Notes: generated by a model not told the origin, from the letters alone. Shown: positions 9,501 through 21,199, counted from the stretch's first letter. The stretch: DNA of 64,000 nucleotides from Symbiodinium natans (GCA_905221605.1 CAJNDS010000252.1:1-64000); one strand, 5' to 3'. Made by a program: numbers and translations.

Positions 9501-10449
9501 GCCCTTAATGATATCTTTTTCTTCTCTTGAAAAACACTGAGACTTTCCTTGGACCCCCGAAATTTGGGGCATTTTCCTGGGACCGCCCTGGGACCCTGCG
9601 ACGAGACTTCGCTGGAACCCTGATTCCGGGACTGCTGTGGCCCGGCTAGGCAAGGGTTGACAACTAACAGACTTGGAGGACAGAACACACTGCAACGAAA
9701 TTCAAAGAATCGAAACCGAACTCAACCTAATCTCATCAAGAGCTTTATGAACAGAGCTTGAAAATGGATATCTAGACCCATTTGTTTAAACACATTTGGA
9801 AGACATCGAGTAAACGTTTCATGCTATTTCATGGCTGCTTATGCGAATCGCAGTTTGTCAAGTCGTGGAAAGTAGCGTAGCTTCTTACACAAGTCAGGAT
9901 GGGAGTGCTCAGGGCATGCCTCTGGCACAAAGCGTCAGACGAATCCCGTCCCTCTGTAATATTATCTCGGAGAGATGGAGAAACAGAGAGAGTGAGGGGG
10001 GGGAAGATAGTCATGCTTCAGACTTGGCTCTCGGCCAACAACGAAGACATGTCCGCACAAATAGAGGCAAGCGAGCCATGCGAGCCTTCACGAATTTGCA
10101 TGTTTTGCACAACACAGAGCTGGTATCAAGGTAGCCTTTGATAGCCCAATTTCAGGCAGCGACTAACCTTGAAGAAGACTACTTGCATGATCATGCTGAC
10201 GCGTGGCCTTCAATCCAGAGTCTTTGCAAGAGCAGCAGCGTGGCAAGATGCAGGGAATGGCAAAGACGTGCGGACATATCCAAACCACAAGCCGAAACTG
10301 CACGGTGCAGTCCGACACCCAAGGGCTGGGTCTTAGTCCGGCGCCTCGCGGGAAGGTTGATGACGCACAGCTTCAGATTTGACTGTTTAGATATGAGGTG
10401 TAAATGTCCGCCGCGCTTGTGCTGAGCCAGGAGACTGCGGAACCGGCCA
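6516..10449. other. Long stretch without recognisable genes
   Basis: Reading frames here are short, low in family resemblance and mostly mutually overlapping. I found no exon with a recognisable domain and no repeat longer than a few tens of bases. A run of C then T-rich sequence near 6531-6560 and a G-run near 9993-10002 are simple-sequence features only. Unrecognised exons or introns remain possible. Confidence 0.4.
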
Positions 10450-12189
10450 TCACCAGTCCAAAGCCTTCTTTCTTGCGGCAAGGACCCCGTCGCCGAAGAC
10501 GACCGGGCCATAGGCTGTCGGCAGGAAGCTTTTGCCCACGTAGTCGAAGTCCAGGGAGAAGCCGTGTGCCACGAGCCAGGTCCGCACCTCCCGGTGTATG
10601 AGCCGCCCGTGTGTACCAATGAAGAGGTGTTGCACCTTCCTTCAGAAAGGCCAGGGGGGCAGTGGTGAGTGAAGGATGGGTCTACCAAGTCTACGACGGC
10701 ACTCCTCCACTTTCTTCCACTCCTGCCCGCCCCGGAACTAAGTTCTGCGAAGTTTGCAGCCCAAGCATCGGTAACAGGATGCTCCGCTTTACCAGCTCCA
10801 GCTCTGCCTCCAAAGCCACACTTGTCCCGCCACCAAAGGCTAAGGCTACATGCTGTATGACGCAGTGACACGCTACAACCTGAGCATACTTCTCCGACCG
10901 GCCTCCTGGATGTCCACATGCACAAGGTCCACGGCCCCAAAAGACTGGATGAGGCTGTCCAGTAGTTGGGCAGTTGCAGCTGACTGGTAGAAAGTGACAT
11001 TGCAAAGCTCATATATACCATTGCGCTGGAGATTAGCGGCTGCCGACGCTGTGGGCACCAGAGACTCCTTAGATATCACCCCAAGCAGAAGGGTTTAGGG
11101 TTGTGGGTTTAGGGCACTTATAACCCCAATTCTAGTACTTATCAGAGACTCGATGAGGACAACATGGCAAGATCCGGTGTGGGGGAATCGGCGCCTGAAG
11201 GCTTTCGCAGCTTTCGGTGCCCAGTAGCCTATCCCGGAGCCCACCTCCACCACCACGAAGTTTGTGAAGCTGGTGGCGCTCGTGACTGCACGCAGCAGGG
11301 AGATGGTTTCGAAGTAGTCCTCTCCAGCGACGGGGCCCCAAGCCACACCCGCGCACTCGAGCATGCGCGTCATCTCGGGTTGGGTCTGGGGCAGTTGGCT
11401 CTCCAGGCCCTCCTGGCAATCCTGGTGGAGCCCAAGCCAGTCCGCGGCACCTGGACTTCCAAAATGCTTGAGGAGTCGTGGCGCGCAGTATCGTGCAGCA
11501 ATTTGCACTTTCAAGTGAGGCCATAAAGCTAACAAGAGAAAACATCTGCTCCTGGACCAGACTCCTCTAGTGCAAAAGTTTACGAAGGAAACTTCCAGTC
11601 CACGATAGTCCACGGCACTCTTTCGAACCCGCGGGGGCCTTCGTGGAATTCGCGGAATTCCTGTACTTCTCCAAGGGTCGCTGCCGTCACTGCCGCCTCC
11701 ACATGAGGGAGACCAGGCCTGGACAGGGCAGGGTTACATATCCAAGCATGAAGCAAGCGGCTACAGTACCTTGAGAACGTGTCCCCTTGCGAAGCTCTCT
11801 TTCCCTTCCTTCACCAGGGGGTGGTGGGAGAAGCAGCGGCGCGGCTCCCAGGGGTTGTAGACGGCGCACGTATATCCCAGCGCTCCGCACATGGCCGTGT
11901 GGTTCGCCAGGAGCCGCAGCAGCTTGGCCCCTTTATGCTGGAACTCCCAGCCTGAGCCGAGGTGTGAGTGCCGGTGATACGCAGCCCTCCACCAAGCTTT
12001 GTGCTGCCGATCCTGCTCTAGGTCCAGCACTCGTCGCTCAAGGGCATCCCGAACGGGGTACCGCTCATGCACGGCAGCCGTCGAGCATGTCGACGTCTCG
12101 TTGTTAGGCCCCAGAGACGTGACATCGACTACGTTGGCGAGGACAGCCATGGCTAACATGGCACGCGCGCACTTCGCCATGTTCACCAT
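10450..12189 (-). CDS. FkbM-like SAM-dependent methyltransferase gene (multi-exon)
   Basis: Several exons on the minus strand add up to a class I methyltransferase of the FkbM / Methyltransf_21 type. Exon 1 (12189 to about 11770) starts MVNMAKCARAM with a hydrophobic leader that could be a signal peptide; CCTCAG directly before the ATG could accept a spliced leader. It ends at a GT donor (CTCAAG|GTACTG). A short exon around 11690-11590 reads EFREFHEGPRGFERVPW. The next (from about 11515 to 11152) carries the SAM-binding motif VVVEVGSGIGYWAPKA. Another (11067 to about 10908) reads SLVPTASAAANLQRNGIYEL and ends VDLVHVDIQ, the family's HVDIQG motif. The last exon (about 10645-10450) has the family's HIGTH and DGVL motifs (LFIGTHGRLIHREV, GDGVLAA). 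The substrate is unknown. Exact joins other than the 84-base GA-AG intron at 11068-11151 are approximate. Confidence 0.72.
11068..11151 (-). other. 84-base GA-AG intron flanked by 9-base direct repeat
   Basis: On the minus strand the intron starts GAGTCTCTG and ends CTAAG, and the next exon starts again with GAGTCTCTG. Keeping one copy restores LIESLVPT in phase. The repeat copies are at 11143-11151 and 11059-11067. The intron contains two CCCTAAACCC-type telomere-like motifs (11091-11117). The structure is that of an insertion with target duplication in which one copy supplies the splice donor. Confidence 0.6.
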
Positions 12190-12479
12190 CTGAGGTTCGG
12201 AGCTCCTGGGCAAAAGCAAGAACTCCAAGCACAGACGCCGTACTTCGCTGGGCTCCACAAAGCGACCGCCCACGTCCAGGCGGCGCACGCGCCGAATGAG
12301 GTGCAATTCTTTATAACACGCGGCGGAGCTCAATGTCCAATCAGTCCAATCCCTCTCCGAGCAAGTGAAGCCGCCGCAGGCGGACTCCAACCAACGAGTG
12401 CGACCTGCGCAGTCAGGGCGCCCTCCAATCGCGAGCGGCGGCCTGGGCACAACTTTCATCAGCCAGCAAAGAAACACTC

Positions 12480-15400
12480 AAGAGAACGCTAGCTCTCTCT
12501 CTCTCTGGTTGCAAATGTTGCAACAACTGGAAGCAACAAGCGCGCATCTGCGCACCTGCAGCGCGCCTCTCCCTCTCGTCATCAGGGCACTCATCTGTTT
12601 GCGTCGTCTGCCACGTCGGCCAGGACTCACAGGGAAATGTTCACTGCAACAGACATTTGACCAACGCCTCGTCATTTGGCCCGCAAGATTTGTCCTCCAT
12701 TTGGCCCTTGCCACCATCGGCCAAAAGAAGCGCGAGGACCCGATGTCTATGCGCCACCATGATGCCTGCATCAGCCAACTGCAAGGTGCAGAACATATAA
12801 AAGCTCGGCAAATGCTCGACAAGTGCGGCATTCTGCCAGTACGTGTCTGCAAAACCACCTGTAAGATGCTTGTGATGCCAGTCCAAAGGTACGTCGGGGA
12901 GCCTGCGCAATGTCAAGCCCAGTCGACCTCCACAAGCGCCTCCACAAGCGCCCTCTCAATCCCAACTCACCGCTTCGAAGCTTCGCGTTTGGATCCTTTT
13001 CCATTTCAATCTTTCATTATCTTTTCGCACATTGCCAGCAATGTCGTCTACAATCTTCGCGCATGCCAGACCCTTTCGATGTTTCATGGTTCGATTATTC
13101 GGCACTCTTTGGCGAAAGCGAGTTCCAAACAACAACTTGCCATGTTTCGGCTGGGACTTGCACTGTCAAGGAGAGCCCGGAAACTGTCCTCCAACTTCAG
13201 GACACGCCCCCATGAGCGTATGTTCAAACGTTTTTTTCCGGAACACTTTAGGAGAATGGTACGATAATTCCCCCGTTGTTCGCCATGAAGCTGGCAGAAA
13301 GACTCAAGGCAAGACATTGCCTTTTTTAATGCCTCGGCTTTCCGACGCTGGCCTTGAACTGTTGCTACATGGCAACGGCAAGCGTCCTACTTGCGTCTGC
13401 TTCTGGATGGAAGCAGAAAACCCTAAACCCCCTGAGCCCAAGCCGCCTGGAAAACCGGCGGGATGGACAATTGGCCGAACTTCTATCACTGACAACGCAG
13501 AGGCAACACGGCATCGTAAAGGAGAAGCACCTCTCAAAAGCCTAGCAGGGTTACCAAATTGCACAAGTAGCTGGACAAGAATCTTTGAGAAAATCTGCTG
13601 CGACTGCTTAGAAAGATTGCGTTAGATTTCTCAAAGAAAATCATGATCTGGAAGAAGCGGTGGCTGCCAAGGCAAAACGCTGTGCCGGAACCCATGCAAA
13701 CATGAGCAGCAACGGCCTTGACGAAGATCATCGCCGCCGGCGCGAACTTGCCGACTCATTTACAAAGCACACGATCAAGCACTTCGACCTATGTTTTTGC
13801 TACAGGGGTCAGTCGATACAGGCGTGGGTAACATTGGGGGGGTGGGGAGGGGGCTCGTCAGATGAGGTTGAAGCTTCGGGGACTCGCACAATGGTCGCGC
13901 GGTAGGTCAAGCTACACTTTGCGAACTCAATGTTGCGTCAGCACAGATTTGCTCTTGATATTTCGTAATTTGCGCCACAAAGGTCTCCAGAGCGTCTGGG
14001 AGCCAGAATTGCTTTCGGCGTGCGGAGCTTGATGGCCTAAGCACCACTTCCGCGCCCCCGGCATGTCTTCGGAGCGCTGCTCTGCTTATCTACCTTTTTT
14101 GCTCATTGCCCCGGACCTTGTCTGGAGGCATGCGGACAGTCATCCCGTGTGATTGGTTTGAACACACACCAGACATTTTCACAAAGAAGCCCCTCGAAGC
14201 TTTGGTATAGCTCTAGACTCAAGTGGGCTTCGGTTCGCAAGCCTTCAACACGACTGCTGCTTCAATGCCCATCACAGCACTGCACACACACTCAAAAACA
14301 TGGCCAAGTTGGCTGGAGAGATGCTGAGGTGCTTCAAGCGCGGGAAGCTGAAGACTGTTCGCAGAGGCTGAAGACTGTCATGCTTCAAGTGAAGTCACAT
14401 GTTATTTTCCGTTCGCCTCATGCCCAAAACCCACACCCTGATCTGGGACTCAACACGACCTCCCAGCCCTTGGTCATAGTCTCCCCGCATTCAAAGGGTA
14501 GACATCCTTCCACCTCTTCCGGGAGCCACAAGAAGAAGCACTAAAGGTCTTTGTGGTTCTGCTGCAATGGCCCCTGGATTGCTGTCTACAGTTGTGCATT
14601 TGCAAATTTTCTGCACAGCATGCTGGAACCACAACTTGAAGCTCAGTCTGGCTTGTGAGAAGAGAATTAAATCAATGCATCTGTAAACGAAACTTGCAAG
14701 TGCACGAAATGCAGAAATTTAATGAACGAATTTTAACGAGTATGAAGATGGGAGAAAATTAATATTACCGTAAAGGCCCGTTCATACCTCCAAACAGAGG
14801 CAACGGAAAAAGCTAATGAGGGCCTTACTTTCATATACTTTAGTGGGCCCCTTCACTCATTAACTTACTATATCGGCTCAATCATCGAATACTAATAGAA
14901 AGACCCGCAAGGTTTTTTAAACAGAAGACATGAAAACTACCTCCACGTTCATAGAATTATTAATACCATCTTGTCCTTGTTGGCTCGTAGCACAGTAGAA
15001 TTAGAATCAGCAAAAGGTGATGATGGTGTACAACCAAAGTTGGAACGGGCGTAATCATGACTAGTGTCTTCCTAAACCCGCATGCCGCAGGCCAACACAT
15101 GAATGAGCCCTACAAACGCCCTGTAAACACCCTAGTTTGTTTTCTGTGAAGGGCCGTTTTGTACAGCATTGAAACGCCCATACAAATAGTAATCGTACAG
15201 AAAGGTTTACACACACCAGCTGCCATTTCCGAAAACGTCGGTGGCGAAGACCCCCTATCGCTCCTCCCTGACTGCATCTTCACACTAACGTGGCGGCATA
15301 CACGGACTGAAGGCTAGGGAAGCCTGGTAGCATCCCAATGAAAGAGTAATGCAGCTGCAACGGCCCGTATGGGTTGAAGCATGCACGCAAACAAGTCAAA

Positions 15401-16620
15401 CCCAAGTCCCCGCATCGTAGCTGAGCGCTGCTGCCCTCCGTCAACACCTACCAGAAGCGACCCAACATGCTTTTGCAAGCTTTAGCCGCGAGTCTCTGGC
15501 CTGACCATTGTTTTCAGCAAAGGACGGAACATCAGCGCGGGGCAGGTTTTCAGCACCTGCGGTTCTGAAGTTGCAAGAGGTGGTGGAATAGACAAACTAT
15601 TCAAGACATGTTGCCCACGCCAACAGGCACTAGCTCAGGGCTGGAAAGAGAATCGCTATAAACTGGTGTAGGTGCGCAAGTTGTAGTCTTGGTGATAGTA
15701 TCCGTATCAACAGGTCGGGTCCAGGAGCCAATCCTTTCCCAACAAAAAGCCACCCTTGTATCGCGAATACAAGAGGATACTCGGGCTTGCAAGACCCGAG
15801 GGGTGTATAAGCGTTTTGACCAATATCGCCTAGGTTTGCCTTATGGCGTCTATCAGTCTCCACCTTATACTCTCTGCCTCCTCCTCCTCCCCTGGCGCCA
15901 AGGTTTCCCTTATGGCTTACCAGTATCAGAAGAGCACGGAGCGAAGTTAGGGGACTGTACAGCAAGGGGCAAAAGGTTCTTTTCTGCACAAAGGCTCAAA
16001 GAGTACTCTTGAGCAGGAAGCGCTGCGGGGCGGCGCCATGCATTCGTTCATTTCATCAAACACTCTGTACATGTCTGACTTGCATGCACAAGGCTATGCC
16101 CTTACATTAACAGTATCATCAATCTTCCCTCCATATCAGGCATACAGCGTCCGCGGCCACGATGACGGAGTGACGGAGTATTATCCAAGCTTCTCGTTGA
16201 CCTCGACGTTCCATCCATATTACTCCACTCCGTCCTCCCTGCCAAGCCGTACTAGTTTAGGGACATAACCTGAAATACTTTACCCTCAGACCATACATGT
16301 AATGGCTAATACTCGATGCGCCAAACACCCCCCGTTATGGGAGCGTCTAGCGTACATCAAAAGCGTTGAATTATGCGAAGTTCGTGGTTCGCTTGCAGCC
16401 CAAACATCACAAAGCGTGGGGCAAATATCATGAGGTCCCAGCTTCTTCGGAGCCATGCAGATCCACCTCCACCCCCAATTAAGGGATCTCGAGATATGCT
16501 GGCCCGGGAAGCAACACGGCCTCCACGAACCAACCCATTCAACGCATTTGCGCGATCATCCACGTATGCTTGGACGCCGGCCTTGCGTTAAATGGCATAA
16601 CTTGTCAATTTCTGTAACAG
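12480..16620. other. Long stretch without recognisable genes; partly AT-rich
   Basis: No domain-bearing exon was recognised. A CT run lies near 12492-12505. The part 14640-15130 is AT-rich compared with the rest of the window. 13829-13853 is G-rich. One CCCTAAACCCC motif occurs at 13421-13431. The left flank of the tyrosine-recombinase element ends here. Confidence 0.4.
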
Positions 16621-16621
16621 T

Positions 16622-16892
16622 CTCTCACAAAAGTTGGGGTTTTGTATGAAAGAATAGGAACTCAATTTGCTTGAGATTTATTCCTCATGATTGGAATAAG
16701 CTTCATCGAAAAGGTCTATCTTGTGAGATCACGAAAATAATTTCATCTTCTATGTACACATGTGAAACCTAATCCCATATATGTGTTAAAGATTCATCCA
16801 GTTACACTGACGCGCTTTTTCTTCAGTCGTGGGGCAAGCATGCACAGGATGCGATCAGGTTTCGCGATTTCCTGCTCTCCCGAAATGCCCCC
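16622..16892 (-). repeat. Split direct repeat B2 (271 bp)
   Basis: This matches 17176-17446 over its whole length. It forms the outer 3' end of the element; it begins (plus strand) CTCTCACAAAAG and ends GAAATGCCCCC. Confidence 0.92.
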
Positions 16893-16925
16893 CCATACCC
16901 AAGATTGATACGGGTGGGTGGGAGG

Positions 16926-17175
16926 GACAAAAATTTTCTCTCAGCCCGAGCTCGAGCAGCTGTGAACATGAACGGGCCAACTGTGGATTCAAGCATGCAG
17001 CAAGTCACATGGCTAAAAATAACGTTCATGATGCTGAGGAAAATTCGTTTAAAACTCGAAACACTTTCCGCAACTCAAAAAGGTCGCAAAAAGGATTATT
17101 AAAAACCCCGTGCTCGAAGGAAGAGCACTACAACTTTAGTTTGAGAGAGAAATGTCAGGCGAGCTGAAATTTTCC
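16926..17175 (-). repeat. Split direct repeat A2 (250 bp)
   Basis: This matches 25478-25727 with one visible mismatch (AAAAATAACG here, AAAAACAACG there). It begins GACAAAAATTTTC and ends GAAATTTTCC on the plus strand. Confidence 0.92.
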
Positions 17176-17446
17176 CTCTCACAAAAGTTGGGGTTTTGTA
17201 TGAAAGAATAGGAACTCAATTTGCTTGAGATTTATTCCTCATGATTGGAATAAGCTTCATCGAAAAGGTCTATCTTGTGAGATCACGAAAATAATTTCAT
17301 CTTCTATGTACACATGTGAAACCTAATCCCATATATGTGTTAAAGATTCATCCAGTTACACTGACGCGCTTTTTCTTCAGTCGTGGGGCAAGCATGCACA
17401 GGATGCGATCAGGTTTCGCGATTTCCTGCTCTCCCGAAATGCCCCC
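17176..17446 (-). repeat. Split direct repeat B1 (271 bp)
   Basis: This is the inner copy of the 271-bp repeat. It directly abuts A2 at 17175/17176, the junction expected to represent joined ends of the circular form. Confidence 0.92.
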
Positions 17447-17461
17447 TTTTTAAGAGAGCTA

Positions 17462-20400
17462 TCAGGTAGTTTCGAATGCTTGCCGAATCCATGGAAAAGA
17501 CTGACATGCGACAGCTCCTGAAATCTTCAGAGCCTCCTCAGGCTTTCCCCGAGAAGGCCCATCAGCGATGTTCGAGTAACTCGGCACACGACATATCCAG
17601 GTATGACTTGGATCGGCATCCTCAGCAGCGGCGAAGCTTCTGATCAAGGTGTCCATCGTGTGGGACTTCGAACGGCCTTTAATGAGCCCGAATCGACAAC
17701 CTTCATTGTCTGTCCAAATGATCACTCGACGTCCCGAAAGGCGATGGGCCAAGTGTATCCGCATGGCCACGACAGCGTAGGTTTCGATTTGTCCAATCAA
17801 GTGGTCACCGTCGGTCTGTAGGAGCGACTCTACCATGTCCTTCGGCATCTCGCCTCCAAAGACCTCTGCCGAACCATCGTGCGCGTCGAAAAGCACAGCC
17901 CCAACTCCGGCTACACCTTTTTCCCAGCTGCCATCTGTAAAGAGATGCACCGGAGAACTCGGCATATCTGCTTTGAGCTGTAGGGGCCTCGACGACTCCA
18001 GTGCAGTTATAGCGCGTTGACATAGCAGTCTAACCGCAACAGGAGAAGGGTGATGTCCATGATGCACTATGGCGTTCAAGTCTTCACAAACATAACGCAA
18101 AGTCCGGCCCCCGAAGAACCCAGCTGCGTACCGCAAGAGGCCCAGCAGGACTTGGCCCTCGTGGCGGCTAAGGACTGCTGACTGCTTGATCTCACGAAGG
18201 CGCTCAAGGAGTCGGTCAACCCGGCCAAGCTTGTTAGCCACTGTCAAGGTTCCCGAAGATATGCAAGAGATGTCGAGATGCAAGCCCAGCACGTCAAAGG
18301 ACTTCGCAAAGGGGAGGCCTTTGTGACCCTCTCCAATTTCGGCATGTTTCCAACCAAGCAAGTGCAAAAACTTCGTGCATAGGAGGCCCACCTGTTCAGC
18401 ATCTTCCGAAGGCACAAGGATTGGATAGTCGTCGAAGAAGTTTGCATGAGGGATCTCCAGCACGACGTTCAGTAAGAAGCTCAAGGCCCGAGCTATTCTT
18501 AAGAAGGCATAGACTGAAGCAGAGGCCCCAAAAACCAATGCTGAAGAAATGAAAAAGATTGGGCGGCCATCGGCATCACGCAGAAGCAGAACGCACAAGC
18601 TCCGATGTTGCTCACAGACTGCCATCTGTTTGTAAGCACCACTTAGATCAAGGCATCGGCCACTCCACTCTCTGGGAACGACTCCCGGCTTTCCCATCAC
18701 GCGCTTTGCGATTTCCATGGCCAAAGAGATGCAGAAGTCGCCGTCCTGCAACTGTAGCTTCATGGTGCTGGTGAAAGTGCAGTTCAAGTCGGAATCGCAG
18801 GCATCGTCAATCGGTCTCAGTTTGCCTCCTTGTCGAACGCCAAACCTTCGCATCAAACTCCAATCTGTTCTCCCCAGATGCTCAGAAACTTCCGTTTCAC
18901 TGCTGAAAGGCCCCTGAAGCCATCCAGCCTTCGCTTCGTCCATGGTCACCTTCAGCAGATCGCGTTCTAGCTCGGGATCGGAAGCACGATTTTCCAAAAG
19001 TAGCGCTGCCCGTTTCAAGGGAGCGACTTGACGGAGCTCCGCTTCGGTCGACGTGGCAGGTTTCACTTTGACATCAAAGGCAGCAGGGCATTCGGACACA
19101 CCCGACAACTTCACCCCCGACTTCAAAAGCTCGATTGCCTCCATGTCATCGAAATTGCGCTGTCGCAGCAAAGACTCCAGAAGTAGGATCCTCTTGCCTT
19201 GCATCACGGTCTGCATCCACGATGGCATCGCTGAGTGAAGTTTGCTTTCGTCTTGTTCCAACTTTTTGGAAAGGATCTCTGCTTTCATCAGTGCAAGTTT
19301 TCGACGAAGAAAGAGGGCTCGGCGATCAGCTACCATGTTGGCCTCAAGAGAAGCTTTCAGCTCCTTTGGGAGTTTGTTCTCGGAGTCAAGAGGGTGGCAC
19401 ACTTTCTTGGCAGCCTGGAACCATTCACAAGGATCCCTGTAGAAACCAACCTGGCAATCCTCACCCCTATCCAAACCAAGCCCCTCGCTGTCTGGGGAAG
19501 TCTCAGGAAGAGCCTCGGCGACCTCCCCCGAATCACCCCCTTGCACGGGAGGCGCGCCGAGGACCTTGCAACCGGATGAGGGAATTTTGCCGCGGGGCAT
19601 GATGCGCACGAATTTATATTCGGAAACCAAGGGCTTATGCTTACGGGTTTGGCGTCCCACCGCGGAGAGAGACTGCAAGCGCGGGTCGGGGGCCTCGGGC
19701 TGGCCTGGGGAGACATTGCAAGCAGAAGCAAAGCATGCGGCCCAGCGAGCAGCCAACACAACAGGATACTGGGCCTCGAGATGAGTGGACCACACCCAAC
19801 CGCCAGCACGCCAGCTGACGCCCCAAGGTTCGTGCACATGACGGCCGCTGCAGCGGGCACGAAGGCTGCCAAAGGCGGCCCGGTTGCTGAGGAGCTTGGT
19901 GGACTTGGGACGAGCGCCACCGTGCTCACAAGCGTCGAAGATGATCTCATGCAAGTCACTGAACCAACGGCGGACCTTGGGCGAAGCGTGCATTCGGACC
20001 TTCAAGGCCAGCACACTCCAGAACCACGAATTCGTGGGGTTTTCAAGAGTGAAGACACAGTCGTGTTCAGCGCACCAAAGCAGGACATGAAAGACCAAGT
20101 CATAAAGACGATTGGCAGCGGCGAGGCGCAAACCATCAGGGCTGGCGGGGTCAATGTGAGGCAAGTTGAGGGGAAAGTCGGCGCTCCGAAGCGGCCGAGG
20201 GTCACGGAGGCCGAGGGCGCGTAACTTGGCCGGCAAGGGCCGCTCACGGGCCCGAGACGATGTGCCACAAGGGGGGCCTAGATGCACCGCGGCAGGCTTT
20301 TTGTCATGCAGCAAACGAAACAAGGCATCGCGGCCCATATCGGAAGCAAGGTCAAGGCGAACCGTGGGAACTTGAGGACGCCGGGGACAGTTGTCAACAG

Positions 20401-21199
20401 CAACGGCCGTGAACCCGAGCCTCTGGGCGGCTCGAGCCAGGGTCGCGGACCCGGAGAAGACCTCGAGAAAGAGTTTGGGCGGGCCAGGGGTGGGCAAGGC
20501 GGATGAGGAGGGCAGGCGGAAGCCAATGTCACCCAGCCAGTCACGGTCGGCAAGGGGAAGCTTGGGACTATCCCGGGGGGTGAAGGCAATCAGCACAACC
20601 CTGCGGCCTTCCCAAGGCAAAACAGCATGGCGGTCCACGGCGGCATGAAGCAAGACTGGTCCGGCGGATACATCATGCAGACGCCCCCAAAAAGTGCCAG
20701 AAGCGTCTTCAAAGCGGTCAGCCACTCCTTCGCATTCTTCCCAGATGTGGCCTTTGCGAAATCGGGTCAAGGGGATGACAAGGTTCCAGGAGGAGCGGTC
20801 ATTGTTGCAGTCCACATGGAGTGGGCTGTGAACATCATCGAGCAAGACCAGGCTGGAAAAGGTGTGGTGAGGATTCACTTGGTGAACATAACGGCAAAAG
20901 AGAGCGGAGCTCTTTGGAAAAGACTTAGTATCTGTACGAATTCCGATCTGGGACCCGAACACCCAGGCACCGCAACCAAAGCTTCGGTGATGGAAGGCAT
21001 CTCGTTTAGATGGATTCCTGGGCAAGAGGTCGAAAACTCGCAAAACATCAAAGGCTTCCAAGGTTGGCTTTCGAAGAAGTTGCTCGGCAAGGGCTTCGGG
21101 ACCTAAGCCAACAGAGTTCGCCTCAAAAGGCACGGGCGTGACACAATGCGGGGAGAGCGGCGCAGGCTCCGGGGGAAGATCGGAGCCCCCCGCCCGGAG
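17462..21199 (-). CDS. Pol: TET/JBP-like dioxygenase - C5-methyltransferase-like - reverse transcriptase - RNase H
   Basis: This frame is open from the gag UGA to 17462, over 1240 codons. Residues are counted from an in-frame GTG at 21133; the first Met is only near residue 266, inside the methyltransferase part. (1) Residues about 60-185 resemble a 2-oxoglutarate/Fe(II) dioxygenase of the TET/JBP group: PLHVDCNN-x4-S-x-N (HxD, H106/D108), GHIWEE, then RHAVLPWEGRR (distal His 169, Arg 177-178). (2) Residues about 220-420 resemble cytosine-C5 methyltransferases: LFLEVFSGSATLARAAQRLG (SAM motif), HLGPPCGTSS (catalytic Pro-Cys, about 288) and TLENP (about 364). (3) Reverse transcriptase: KLRPIDDA, CLDLSGAYKQ, VFGASASVYAF and FFDDY (about 899). 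(4) RNase H from about 1060: LFTDGSW, IETYAV, WTDNEG, IADGPSRG. Assignments 3 and 4 are firm; 1 and 2 are by motif only and activity is unknown. Confidence 0.85.
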   Translation of the reverse strand, partial: LRAGGSDLPPEPAPLSPHCVTPVPFEANSVGLGPEALAEQLLRKPTLEAFDVLRVFDLLPRNPSKRDAFHHRSFGCGAWVFGSQIGIRTDTKSFPKSSALFCRYVHQVNPHHTFSSLVLLDDVHSPLHVDCNNDRSSWNLVIPLTRFRKGHIWEECEGVADRFEDASGTFWGRLHDVSAGPVLLHAAVDRHAVLPWEGRRVVLIAFTPRDSPKLPLADRDWLGDIGFRLPSSSALPTPGPPKLFLEVFSGSATLARAAQRLGFTAVAVDNCPRRPQVPTVRLDLASDMGRDALFRLLHDKKPAAVHLGPPCGTSSRARERPLPAKLRALGLRDPRPLRSADFPLNLPHIDPASPDGLRLAAANRLYDLVFHVLLWCAEHDCVFTLENPTNSWFWSVLALKVRMHASPKVRRWFSDLHEIIFDACEHGGARPKSTKLLSNRAAFGSLRARCSGRHVHEPWGVSWRAGGWVWSTHLEAQYPVVLAARWAACFASACNVSPGQPEAPDPRLQSLSAVGRQTRKHKPLVSEYKFVRIMPRGKIPSSGCKVLGAPPVQGGDSGEVAEALPETSPDSEGLGLDRGEDCQVGFYRDPCEWFQAAKKVCHPLDSENKLPKELKASLEANMVADRRALFLRRKLALMKAEILSKKLEQDESKLHSAMPSWMQTVMQGKRILLLESLLRQRNFDDMEAIELLKSGVKLSGVSECPAAFDVKVKPATSTEAELRQVAPLKRAALLLENRASDPELERDLLKVTMDEAKAGWLQGPFSSETEVSEHLGRTDWSLMRRFGVRQGGKLRPIDDACDSDLNCTFTSTMKLQLQDGDFCISLAMEIAKRVMGKPGVVPREWSGRCLDLSGAYKQMAVCEQHRSLCVLLLRDADGRPIFFISSALVFGASASVYAFLRIARALSFLLNVVLEIPHANFFDDYPILVPSEDAEQVGLLCTKFLHLLGWKHAEIGEGHKGLPFAKSFDVLGLHLDISCISSGTLTVANKLGRVDRLLERLREIKQSAVLSRHEGQVLLGLLRYAAGFFGGRTLRYVCEDLNAIVHHGHHPSPVAVRLLCQRAITALESSRPLQLKADMPSSPVHLFTDGSWEKGVAGVGAVLFDAHDGSAEVFGGEMPKDMVESLLQTDGDHLIGQIETYAVVAMRIHLAHRLSGRRVIIWTDNEGCRFGLIKGRSKSHTMDTLIRSFAAAEDADPSHTWICRVPSYSNIADGPSRGKPEEALKISGAVACQSFPWIRQAFETT

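Noticed and set aside
10191-11021. 276-aa minus-strand ORF
   Set aside because: It runs out of frame across two exons and an intron of the methyltransferase gene; the conserved motifs are in the other frames.
11091-11117. Possible true telomere
   Set aside because: Only two TTTAGGG-like motifs, inside an intron; interstitial sequence, not a chromosome end.
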